The position numbers were made by a program, and so were the translations under genes. Below the pieces are notes generated by a model. The model searched no databases, had not been told where the DNA came from, and was given only the letters and a program-made list of their open reading frames with translations. A DNA stretch of 64,000 bases, from contig NZ_CP030041.1 in the NCBI RefSeq assembly GCF_003260975.1, positions 3,147,001 through 3,211,000 on the forward strand, given 5' to 3'. The DNA comes from Echinicola strongylocentroti (GTDB taxonomy: Bacteria > Bacteroidota > Bacteroidia > Cytophagales > Cyclobacteriaceae). Below, piece after piece: positions 45,990 through 53,822 of the stretch (position 1 is the first letter of the stretch; each line of letters starts with the position of its first letter).

Positions 45990-46084
45990 CTAATGTGGTT
46001 ATCAAATAAGTGGGCTACTTTACGTTACTTCCTCAAAGTCTTAGAATCTGAGTTAAAACCGATTTATGCATATTTCGGGTTTAA
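45990..46084. repeat. Short repeat shared with 27 kb plus a collapsed family 1 element
   Basis: CTAATGTGGTTATCAAATAAG and following bases (45990-46055) match 27193-27258. TTAAAACCGATTTATGCATA with TTTCGGGTTTAA (46053-46084) is the two family 1 ends fused, sharing one ATGCAT. No gene is seen in 45677-46258. Confidence 0.7.
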
Positions 46085-46258
46085 ACAGGAGGGATGCCTC
46101 CAATTTTTTCATTTGCCCCATTTTCAATCCCGTAAGTGCAGGATAGTCATTTGTCAGTAAAGGCTAAGTTTGTACCATGTTCTTTTATTAGCGGGCAATC
46201 TAGAGAAGCAACCAACTTCTGCAATAGCCTTAAACCCACAAAAGCAGTATTTTAACTG

Positions 46259-47185
46259 ATGAAAACTATACAACCTTTACCGCGCCCATTTAAGGGTATC
46301 GTGCCTCCAATGATCACGCCTTTGGTCGATGAAAACCAACTTGATGTTCCTGGATTGGAGCGATTGATCCATCACATCATCGCAGGAGGTGTTCATGGAT
46401 TGTTCATTTTGGGGACTACTGGAGAGTCTACCAGTCTATCATATGAAATCCGACATGAATTGGTAAGGCGTACTTGTGAAATAGTGGATGGACGGGTACC
46501 GGTACTGGTGGGAATCACCGATACTGCCGCCACGGAAAGTTTGCGATTGGCCGAGACAGCAGCGAATGCAGGAGCTGCCGCCGTAGTGGCCGCTCCCCCT
46601 TATTATTTTAGCTTGGGCCAGCCAGAATTGATCGAATACTATGAGTATTTGGCCGAGAGGCTATCCTTACCATTGTTCTTGTACAATATGCCTTCCCATA
46701 CCAAAATCATCATAGAGCCAGCTACCGTAAAAACACTCAGTCAGTACGATAATATTGTCGGCCTCAAGGACAGTTCTGCCAATAACGCCTACTTCAACAA
46801 GGTGATGACCAAAATGAATGATCGACCAGATTTTTCACTTTTTGTAGGACCCGAAGAAATCATGGCCGAATCGGTCCTGTTGGGTGCCCACGGTGGGGTA
46901 AATGGCGGAGCCAATATGTTCCCTGAGCTGTATGTGAAGTTATTCGAAGCTGCCGTGTCAGGAGACATGGAAACGGTGAAAAAGCTCCACGGCATCGTCA
47001 TGCAAATATCTACCAAAATGTATTCGCTGGGACAGTTTGGCTCCAGCTACCTGAAAGGCATCAAAGGCGCCTTGAGTCTCCTTGGGATTTGCAGCGATTA
47101 TATGGCATCGCCCCTGCACCGCTTTCGGGAAAAAGAACGTGAGGTTCTCGCTGCCCAATTAAAGGAAATTCAGCAGCAGCTTTAG
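46259..47185 (+). CDS. DapA/NanA-family aldolase or synthase
   Basis: A 308-residue class I aldolase of the dihydrodipicolinate synthase superfamily. The Schiff-base Lys is in NIVGLKDSS (about residue 168), the catalytic Tyr is in LFLYNMPSHTK, and the N-terminal GTTGES motif binds the 2-oxo acid. Substrate type is open: N-acetylneuraminate, 2-keto-3-deoxy sugar acids, or true DapA activity. The operon context (SSS symporter 40 bases downstream, then an L-fucose-isomerase-like gene) speaks for sugar-acid or sugar breakdown instead of lysine synthesis. It starts the operon; no regulator is adjacent. Confidence 0.88.
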   Translation: MKTIQPLPRPFKGIVPPMITPLVDENQLDVPGLERLIHHIIAGGVHGLFILGTTGESTSLSYEIRHELVRRTCEIVDGRVPVLVGITDTAATESLRLAETAANAGAAAVVAAPPYYFSLGQPELIEYYEYLAERLSLPLFLYNMPSHTKIIIEPATVKTLSQYDNIVGLKDSSANNAYFNKVMTKMNDRPDFSLFVGPEEIMAESVLLGAHGGVNGGANMFPELYVKLFEAAVSGDMETVKKLHGIVMQISTKMYSLGQFGSSYLKGIKGALSLLGICSDYMASPLHRFREKEREVLAAQLKEIQQQL

Positions 47186-47225
47186 TCATAACACCTAGAA
47201 AGACGACCACTTAACCCAACATACC

Positions 47226-48719
47226 ATGCAATTACCCATTATTGACCTGATCATTTTTTTGATTTACATGCTGGGCATCCTGCTCTTTGGAGCATCCTTC
47301 TACTTCAAAAAAGGAAGGACAACGGATGATTATATGGTCGGCGGTAGGCGATTGCCTTCTTGGGCCATAGGTATGTCGATCTTTGCGACTTTTGTGAGCA
47401 GTATCAGTTTTTTGGCCCTGCCGGGAAATGCCTATCTGACCAACTGGAACAGCTTTGTTTTTAGTCTTTCCATTCCCATCGCAGCACTGATAGCGGTCAA
47501 GTTTTTCGTTCCACTGTACCGTGGCGTGAAGAGTGAGTCGGCTTATTATTATTTGGAAACACGTTTTGGCCCTTGGGCAAGGACCTATGCTTCCATTTGC
47601 TACTTGCTGACACAGCTGGCCAGGATGGGAACGATCCTCTACTTGCTGGCTTTGCCGATGAACGCATTGCTCGGCTGGGATATTGCCACCATTATCATCG
47701 TCACGGGAATTTCGGTTATCATTTATGCTTCCATGGGAGGAATAGAGGCGGTGATCTGGACCGATGCCATTCAGGGGATCGTGCTGATCCTTGGTGCATT
47801 GACCTGTTTGGGGATCATTCTCTTTTCCATGCCGGAAGGTCCCATGCAAGTGATAGAAATTGGTCAAACGCATGACAAATTCAGCCTTGGCAGCTATGGA
47901 CTTAGTGTGACAGAGGCCACATTTTGGGTGATTTTGATTTACGGATTATTTATCAACCTCCAGAATTTTGGCGTGGATCAAAACTACGTGCAACGTTATA
48001 TGAGTGCCAAAACCGAAAAAGAGGCCATCAAATCCACTTGGTTTGGGAGTAGTCTTTATGTGCCGGTATCACTCCTCTTTTTCTTTATTGGAACGGCCTT
48101 GTTTGCCTATTACCAAGTCTATCCCGACCTATTGCCCGAAGCACTTCATGCCAAAGATGCCGCGGACAAAATATTTCCCTTCTTCATTGTAGACGGCCTT
48201 CCAAAGGGGCTTACCGGCCTACTGATCGCCTCTATTTTTGCTGCTGGGATGAGCACCATCTCCACCAGTCTAAACAGCTCCGCTACGGTCATCTTAACAG
48301 ACCACTACAAAAAATACATGAATCGAAACCCCACTGGCAAGGACAATTTCAGGGTACTGACCATCGCAGCGGTGGTCATGGGCTCACTTAGCATTGTGGT
48401 TTCCTTGGCCATGACAGAGGTAAAAAGTGCACTGGATGCGTGGTGGGCATTGAGTTCCGTGTTTAGCGGCGGAGTACTGGGCTTGTTCCTTTTGGGCTAT
48501 TTCTCCAAACATGTCCAACAAACCGAAGCGGCCATTGGCGTGGTAATCGGTATCCTTGTCATTGCCTGGATGAGCCTCACGCCCATCTTCATCACCGAAG
48601 GCCCTTGGCTGTCTTTCCGAAACCCTATGCACGCTAACTTGACCATCGTGATCGGTACCTTGGTCATCTTTCTGACTGGATTTCTTCTGTCTAAGGTGTT
48701 TCACCGATCACCTCAGTAA
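47226..48719 (+). CDS. SSS-family sodium:solute symporter
   Basis: A 497-residue inner-membrane transporter with about 13-14 helices that takes up a solute with sodium. Family features are TTDDYMVGGRRLPSWAIGMS, here as TDDYMVGGRRLPSW, the unwound first-helix region FVSSISFLALPG, GGIEAVIWTDAIQG and FAAGMSTISTSLNSSATV with the conserved sodium-site serines and threonines. It lies within the aldolase / fucose-isomerase-like operon, so the likely cargo is the sugar or sugar acid processed there; related transporters carry sialic acid, galactose or myo-inositol. Confidence 0.92.
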   Translation: MQLPIIDLIIFLIYMLGILLFGASFYFKKGRTTDDYMVGGRRLPSWAIGMSIFATFVSSISFLALPGNAYLTNWNSFVFSLSIPIAALIAVKFFVPLYRGVKSESAYYYLETRFGPWARTYASICYLLTQLARMGTILYLLALPMNALLGWDIATIIIVTGISVIIYASMGGIEAVIWTDAIQGIVLILGALTCLGIILFSMPEGPMQVIEIGQTHDKFSLGSYGLSVTEATFWVILIYGLFINLQNFGVDQNYVQRYMSAKTEKEAIKSTWFGSSLYVPVSLLFFFIGTALFAYYQVYPDLLPEALHAKDAADKIFPFFIVDGLPKGLTGLLIASIFAAGMSTISTSLNSSATVILTDHYKKYMNRNPTGKDNFRVLTIAAVVMGSLSIVVSLAMTEVKSALDAWWALSSVFSGGVLGLFLLGYFSKHVQQTEAAIGVVIGILVIAWMSLTPIFITEGPWLSFRNPMHANLTIVIGTLVIFLTGFLLSKVFHRSPQ

Positions 48720-48746
48720 CTAAACAGCCAATAACCAACATCATAC

Positions 48747-50462
48747 ATGAAAGCAACCTTATTATCCAGATCCGTCAAACCCGCTACCGGAAAACCCGTC
48801 ATTGGCGTGTTTGCTCCTTGTGACCCGCGAATAGATGCAGCCAGCAGGGAACGTAGCACCAACATCATCAAGCACACCGCAGAGTCCCTCGCCGGAAAGA
48901 TCACGCTTCCGGATGGAACTGCCGCGGAAGTCGTCTACTCCGATGTGCTTATCGATGCTGAAAGCCAAGCGGACCAAGTGGCTCGCCAATTTAAAGAAGC
49001 AGGTGTCAGCGTGCTTGTATGCGTGCCGGACACTTGGTCATTCCCGCAGTTGACGACCATTTCTCTGCTCTCCCATTTCCCAAAGGATATCCCTATCAAT
49101 TTCACCACTGGAAATAGCGCCACCCGTCCAGGAGTGGTCTATACCCATGCCACGTCGGGGGCCATTGCCCAGTACGGAAAACTCACACACATCAATGTAG
49201 GCAAGTGGCCCGATGAAGGGCAAAACCCTCAAATGAGCGCTCCTACGCTCCAAGCACTGGTGGACTGGTGCTACGCTGCCGTGACCTTCCAAGGCCTCAA
49301 AGGAAAGCGTGTAGTGGTCTTTGGGCATGACTCTATGGGCATGGAGACGGCACTTCCCCACATCATGGAAACCCGGAACCAATTTGGCATAGAAGTGACC
49401 AGGCTGGATATGAAGCTCTTGGCGGATATGCTCAAAAAAGAATCTTACGACAAAACAGAACTGAAAAAACTACGAGCTTGGCTGGAAGAACATGCTGGCG
49501 ACCGCATCGAACTTCCGGAAGGAGAAAAAGACAGCGAGCTGCTGGATCAAAGCCTCGCGCTGTACCTGATCGTCAGAGACCTGATGCGGGAAATAGACGC
49601 CGTAGGCGGTGGCTTTATGAGCCAGCTGGAATGGGGATCTGATGACCGCGGCATCCAACTTCCCGTAGCAGACATCATGGAGTCTCTTTTCAACAGTACC
49701 TTTGACCACAACGGGCCGAAAGCCGTGCAACCTTTTGCGACGGAAGCTGATGTGCAGGCGCTGTTGACGCAGCTGTTTATGACATGGCTGTCAGGTGGCC
49801 ATCCTCCGCTTTTTATGGACTTTAGAAAAGCCTGGGACAAGGAAGATATCACCGAACTGGCTGCCCAAAATGGCTACCAACCAAACGGCGACGAACCTTG
49901 GCTCCAAAAAGGCTTTGTGGACGGCGTCAACTCGGGTTCCGCCTCTTTCAATTGGGCAGCTGTTCCCGGTACCGAGGAAAAGGAAATCATGAAGAAAATC
50001 ACCTTCCCCAAAGCGGTGGATTATTTCTATTACTTGGGTAATTCGGTGCACTTTATTTCACCAGGTAATATCAAAGGCCTTGCAGCCAGGTTGGCTTACA
50101 GCTCGCTTTCGGGCATGTTTTCGATGATCTGGGATGAAGCGGAAACAGTAGCACTTCCAGTTACCTTGGCCCAAAAAATCTGCGATGGTGCCAACCCAAC
50201 TTGGCCACATACTTTCGTGGTGCCCAAATACGCATCCATGACCGAATACAAGCAATACGCGCCAGCCAATCACTTCCACATGACCTGGGACCTAGCACCG
50301 GCAAGGCTACAGTTTTGGATGGACTTCTGTAATGTGCTTTCGGTGGCTCCGTGGCAAGAACGACCGGCATTTATAGAAGAAACAGACCGCCCAGTGCCAT
50401 TATTGTACTTACTGAATGGCGGTGAAGATGCTACCAAAAAGCTCAAAGCAGGAAAACACTGA
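48747..50462 (+). CDS. L-fucose/L-arabinose isomerase-like protein
   Basis: A 571-residue member of the L-fucose isomerase family, cytoplasmic. N-terminal VIGVFAPCDPRIDAASRER corresponds to the first Rossmann domain (in part GVFAPCDPRID). Active-site counterparts are the Glu in FMSQLEWGSDDRG, the Asp in PPLFMDFRKAW, and the His in ANHFHMTWD. These are the manganese ligands of FucI, so aldose-ketose isomerase activity is likely. The exact sugar is unknown. Typical fuculokinase and fuculose-phosphate aldolase partners are absent; instead a DapA-like aldolase heads the operon, an unusual combination. A strong terminator ends the unit. Confidence 0.85.
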   Translation: MKATLLSRSVKPATGKPVIGVFAPCDPRIDAASRERSTNIIKHTAESLAGKITLPDGTAAEVVYSDVLIDAESQADQVARQFKEAGVSVLVCVPDTWSFPQLTTISLLSHFPKDIPINFTTGNSATRPGVVYTHATSGAIAQYGKLTHINVGKWPDEGQNPQMSAPTLQALVDWCYAAVTFQGLKGKRVVVFGHDSMGMETALPHIMETRNQFGIEVTRLDMKLLADMLKKESYDKTELKKLRAWLEEHAGDRIELPEGEKDSELLDQSLALYLIVRDLMREIDAVGGGFMSQLEWGSDDRGIQLPVADIMESLFNSTFDHNGPKAVQPFATEADVQALLTQLFMTWLSGGHPPLFMDFRKAWDKEDITELAAQNGYQPNGDEPWLQKGFVDGVNSGSASFNWAAVPGTEEKEIMKKITFPKAVDYFYYLGNSVHFISPGNIKGLAARLAYSSLSGMFSMIWDEAETVALPVTLAQKICDGANPTWPHTFVVPKYASMTEYKQYAPANHFHMTWDLAPARLQFWMDFCNVLSVAPWQERPAFIEETDRPVPLLYLLNGGEDATKKLKAGKH

Positions 50463-50489
50463 TGGTGTACATATAAATTTCACCATTTT

Positions 50490-50519
50490 GGCCTTGGAAT
50501 TATTTCCAAGGCCTTTTTT
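50490..50519 (+). terminator. Terminator of the aldolase-symporter-isomerase operon
   Basis: GGCCTTGGAA (50490-50499), loop TTAT, TTCCAAGGCC (50504-50513), then TTTTTTATGG. It is 28 bases after the stop codon. Confidence 0.95.
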
Positions 50520-50955
50520 ATGGTTGTGAATCCAAGTAATGTCCGCCTGTGAGCCAACCCTTCCGTACCCTGAGCGAAGCCGAAGGGTCGGAGGATTAGC
50601 CACAAAGAAGGGAAGGCGCAAAGGGGAGTGGTTGGGGTTTGGAATGCAGTCAGCACCCGTAATTTATTTCCAAAAAGCGTATTGTCTTGGTGACTTGGTG
50701 GCTTGTTTTTTTCTGCCCCAAAGATATCCTGAAGGAACCACCTCAGCGTGTGGAGTTGAGTTAAAAAACGCAATGCACCTACTTCCTCAGCACAGCTGGC
50801 CGCCCTTAAGCCAAGCCTCCGCACCCTGAGTGAAGCCGAAGGGAGTGGAGGGGCTGCTATTAATAAAATTTAACGCATGATTTTTGTAATTCTTCGGTCT
50901 TGGCATCTTGATTTTCATCTTGATTCGTTATTCTTGTAAGCCCGAAAAGTTCATT
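50520..50955. other. Repeat-bearing intergenic region before DUF4403 gene
   Basis: ACCCTGAGCGAAGCCGAAGGG (about 50567-50588) and CACCCTGAGTGAAGCCGAAG with GG (about 50822-50843) are two copies of one motif. TTGTCTTGGTGACTTGGTGGC (about 50682-50702) and the GGAACCACC...GAGTTGAGTTAAAAAACGC stretch (about 50735-50770) belong to the 13 kb repeat type. No gene. Confidence 0.55.
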
Positions 50956-52341
50956 ATGAAAAGTAATCTCCTCATCTTCAGCTTTATTTTGCTGATCGTT
51001 TCCTGTAAAAGCATCAACCCTGAAAAGCCAAAATTTTCAGGAGAACCAACCGTATTGCCCGAGGCTATTTCCCGTGTCAATGTTCCCTTGGAAATCCCCT
51101 TGGACTATATCGAGCGCAACCTGAACGGCGAGCTCAGTGAATTACTGTATACAGAAAAAGGGCTAAACATGGGCAATGGCATTTTAGCGGACTTGGATGT
51201 GAATAGGACAGGTGATATTTCGCTTTCCTCCCTCGGCCAAAACAAACTGGAAATCAACCTGCCACTACAGCTAAAAGGGCAAATCAATATCCAAAAGAAG
51301 ATTTTTGGCCAGAGTATCTCTACAGCAGTGCCCTTTGACGAAGGGCTTGCACCACGGGTGAGCTTCGAGCCTGTCATCGGCCGGAATTGGGATATCGGCA
51401 TCTCCCATGTGAACATCGAAAGCTGGGGCAGATCATTGAAATACAATTTGCTGGGTTATGAAATTGACTTTGGCCCAATGCTAAAAGAGCATGTAGAAAA
51501 AATGCTCGACGAACAGCTTACAGGAGAAAACCTCAGCCGTATCAGCTTCAAAAGCATGATGGAAGAGACGTGGAAAGCCTATGGAAAACCCGTAAAATTC
51601 GAACAGGACGGTATCGATGCGTACATCTACACGATTCCCCACAAGATCAAAGTCCGGGAGCAGTTCACCACGGACCAAAAGCTCAAGCTTACCATTGGCA
51701 TCGAAGGTGAGGTGTTTACCCAAATTGGAAGTGCTCCGGACATTTCCCCCAGCCCACTTCCCAATCTTTATTTTAACGAAGACAGCCGAAACTATATCGA
51801 CATCATGCTTCCACTGTCGATACCTTACCAAGACCTGGACAAGTACCTCAACGACATGCTCGCCCAACAGCAGTTTAGGATGGACAGCAAAACAGTCTTA
51901 ACGCCCAAGGCATTTGAAACGCAAAGCTTTGGGGACAAAGCCTTGGTAAAGGTGGACTTTACAGTCACGCGAAATGACAAGAAAGATATCACCGGCAATA
52001 TTTATTTGGTAGGAAAGCCCACCTATGATCCTTTGCGAGAGGCCATCGTATTTGAGGACATTGATTTTGACCTGAACACCAAGAATATTTTGGCAAGCAG
52101 TGCCAGCTGGATGAAGCAAGGGGCGGTACTGGAAGAAATGAAAAAGTACGCCGTTTATCCAATTGGGGAGTATATTCAAGCAGCCCGGTTAGAGCTCCAG
52201 CAACAAGGATATATCGAAACGGATTATGCTTCTTTTAGGGTGAAAAGGCCAGCCTTGGACGTAGAGGGCATTTATACCACCGAAAAAGACATCCGTCTCT
52301 ATTTACGTTCCAAAGGTGAAATGGAGGTGAAGTTGAAGTAA
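50956..52341 (+). CDS. DUF4403 family lipoprotein
   Basis: About 461 residues from ATG 50956 (MKSNLLIFSFILLIVSCKS); the longer frame from 50908 would hide the lipoprotein signal, whose lipobox is LIVSC. The mature protein is rich in beta strands and in Leu/Ile amphipathic segments. It fits DUF4403, with VNVPLEIPLDYIERNLNGEL near the start (in part VPLEIPLDYIE), DISLSSLGQNKLEINLPL, and the second half repeating VTRNDKKDITGNIYLVGKPTY. DUF4403 is a TULIP-like lipid-binding type domain of unknown function; lipid carriage in the envelope is a guess. No operon partner. Confidence 0.85.
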   Translation: MKSNLLIFSFILLIVSCKSINPEKPKFSGEPTVLPEAISRVNVPLEIPLDYIERNLNGELSELLYTEKGLNMGNGILADLDVNRTGDISLSSLGQNKLEINLPLQLKGQINIQKKIFGQSISTAVPFDEGLAPRVSFEPVIGRNWDIGISHVNIESWGRSLKYNLLGYEIDFGPMLKEHVEKMLDEQLTGENLSRISFKSMMEETWKAYGKPVKFEQDGIDAYIYTIPHKIKVREQFTTDQKLKLTIGIEGEVFTQIGSAPDISPSPLPNLYFNEDSRNYIDIMLPLSIPYQDLDKYLNDMLAQQQFRMDSKTVLTPKAFETQSFGDKALVKVDFTVTRNDKKDITGNIYLVGKPTYDPLREAIVFEDIDFDLNTKNILASSASWMKQGAVLEEMKKYAVYPIGEYIQAARLELQQQGYIETDYASFRVKRPALDVEGIYTTEKDIRLYLRSKGEMEVKLK

Positions 52342-52344
52342 GGG

Positions 52345-52629
52345 TTAAAACGCTATTTTGCCCTTATATAAATCCGAAATTGGAAAAATCATCTCGTAGT
52401 CACCCCATTGAAGGTTATCATCCTTAACCTTAAAACTTCTAAAATGATCTTCATCTAAGTATTTTTGGATTTCCGGATGCGTAGAATGCTTTAGAAAAGG
52501 CCTAAAATCAACTGTCTTTTCTGTTTTGTCTTTGAATAAAATCCTAATGCAAAATTGTCCAACATATTCTGCTGCTTCTATCCCTATAAAAATTGTCCTA
52601 TAGGCTACAAATTCTTCTCGAACTTTCAT
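52345..52629 (-). CDS. DUF2442 domain protein
   Basis: A small protein of about 94 residues from ATG 52629 (MKVREEFVAYRTIF). The DUF2442 region is about 20-92: FCIRILFKDKTEKTVDFRPFL, quoted as RILFKDKTEKTVDFRPFL, then YLDEDHFRSFKVKDDNLQW. DUF2442 genes are commonly paired with DUF4160 genes in a toxin-antitoxin-like arrangement of unproven function. Here a 31-codon DUF4160 start lies just upstream, its stop one base before this ATG. The first residues may be the worn end of the DUF4160 domain fused on. The longer frame from 52698 reads the DUF4160 segment out of phase. Confidence 0.75.
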   Translation of the reverse strand: MKVREEFVAYRTIFIGIEAAEYVGQFCIRILFKDKTEKTVDFRPFLKHSTHPEIQKYLDEDHFRSFKVKDDNLQWGDYEMIFPISDLYKGKIAF

Positions 52630-52630
52630 T

Positions 52631-52726
52631 TTAGTTTCCCGGTTTTGTAGCGTGGACATAAACTGGCTCGTGCTCATTTGAATAGAAGTATACGACAATA
52701 CCTAAATATTCGAAAATCTTGGGCAT
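52631..52726 (-). pseudogene. DUF4160 N-terminal fragment (31 codons)
   Basis: ATG at 52726 opens a frame reading MPKIFEYLGIVVYFYSNEHE then PVYVHATKPGN and TAA at 52631. This is the typical N-terminal half of DUF4160, with the conserved FYSNEHEP-x-HVHA core (here VYVHA), but the domain is normally about 80 residues or longer. The gene therefore ends early and abuts the DUF2442 start with the sequence TAAAATG. Either a deletion or frameshift removed the second half, or this is a minimal variant. Confidence 0.6.
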
Positions 52727-52775
52727 CCTAAAATACAGGAAGTTTATACCCGTATTCAAAATTCATCAGCTATTA

Positions 52776-52880
52776 CCCAGAGCAAATGCATTTAATATTA
52801 ATTTCGTGTAGGGCAACTATCATCCGTGCCCCTGGCACTTTACCCCAGTTTGTACATTAAGGAATAACAGCAGCCTGTCG
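52776..52880. repeat. Dispersed ~100 bp repeat, copy 2 (family 5)
   Basis: Counterpart of 20456-20556, with GTGCC-CCT-GGCAC in place of GTGCC-GCT-GGCAC, so the hairpin stem is kept while the loop changes. It ends with AACAGCAGCCTGTCGC. It lies about 50 bases upstream of the DUF4160 fragment. Confidence 0.75.
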
Positions 52881-53060
52881 CGGCAAATACTGAAATAGCA
52901 AGGACATCAATTGGTTTAGAGGACCAATAAACCGCCGCACCTACCTGCCCAAGTGGGGAGAATGGTTTAATAAGTTTATGTGTATCCGTAACGCAATACT
53001 TAGCCTCGGAGAAATGAAGTATTCGCTGTTAGTCCATTATTGGTCCTTTGGAGCATTCGG

Positions 53061-53140
53061 TTTTGGGACAGTTGATGGGGGCGCTAAGAAAATGAGTTAG
53101 CTCGTGCAGTGGACAAGCGAGATCCACTCATTTTTCGCCC
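53061..53140. repeat. 80 bp hairpin repeat, copy 2 (family 4)
   Basis: Counterpart of 10311-10390, with arms AAAATGAGT and ACTCATTTT identical. It ends seven bases from the stop codon of the exonuclease gene (minus strand), so it may serve as its 3' structure. The stretch 52881-53060 shows nothing recognisable. Confidence 0.85.
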
Positions 53141-53147
53141 TGAACTA

Positions 53148-53822
53148 TTACCACCGCATCAAATCCCCGTAAGTAACCACTCCTTTCTTTTCGGCTTCTT
53201 TTAGCAGTTTGATGAGCAGTTGGGCGGTCAGAAATGCATCTCCCGCAGCGATGTGACGGTCGTGGATAGGGATCTTGTAGCGTTCACAGAGTTTATCCAA
53301 GCTGTAGTCCCGCAGGTTGATCCGAGAGGGGTCGTAATGGATCCCATGCTCCAGCCTCATCGCTAGATCGCCAGTGTCCACTACTGGGTTATGAAGCTTT
53401 CTCAGACCAAAGGGACGGCCTATTTTTTCGATCATCGCTAGATCAAAGCCTGCATGATGGGCCACCAGAATATCACTTCCCAGATAAGGCAAAAATCCCC
53501 TTACAAACTCCCTTGGGGAAACTGCGTTCCTTGGTTGGACGATTTCGTGGATTTTAATGCTGGAGGCGCTCTTTTTCTTCGAATGCACAAATTGCTCCCG
53601 TGAACTCTGGACCAAGATCCGGTTGTTCGTGATTTTTATACCCCCAAAGGCCAGAATATGGTCTTTTTTTGGATCCAATCCAGTAGTCTCGGTGTCCACT
53701 ACCACAAAAGTCAATTCACTTATAGGCAATTTCTTTGAAATTGGCTTTGTGAAATGCTCCTCATAATGCTTTACCATTGCGGACTTCATCGGCCGCTTTC
53801 TGAAAATTTGCCACCAGCTCAT
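53148..53822 (-). CDS. DEDDh 3'-5' exonuclease (DNA polymerase III epsilon-like)
   Basis: A 224-residue exonuclease of the DnaQ-like type. Exo I is VVVDTETTGLD (Asp43, Glu45), Exo II is VAHHAGFDLAMI, and Exo III is DRHIAAGDAFLTAQL with the DEDDh histidine. The Lys-rich KKPISKKL... N-terminal extension and length match the stand-alone exonucleases found beside acetate genes in many proteobacteria, not the replicative subunit. It overlaps the upstream DUF294 gene by four bases (53819-53822), so the two are coupled. Its physiological substrate in this setting is not known. Confidence 0.92.
   Translation of the reverse strand: MSWWQIFRKRPMKSAMVKHYEEHFTKPISKKLPISELTFVVVDTETTGLDPKKDHILAFGGIKITNNRILVQSSREQFVHSKKKSASSIKIHEIVQPRNAVSPREFVRGFLPYLGSDILVAHHAGFDLAMIEKIGRPFGLRKLHNPVVDTGDLAMRLEHGIHYDPSRINLRDYSLDKLCERYKIPIHDRHIAAGDAFLTAQLLIKLLKEAEKKGVVTYGDLMRW

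Noticed and set aside
47232..47873. 213-codon open frame antisense to the SSS symporter
   Set aside because: His/Gln-rich shadow of a membrane-protein gene on the other strand; no family features.
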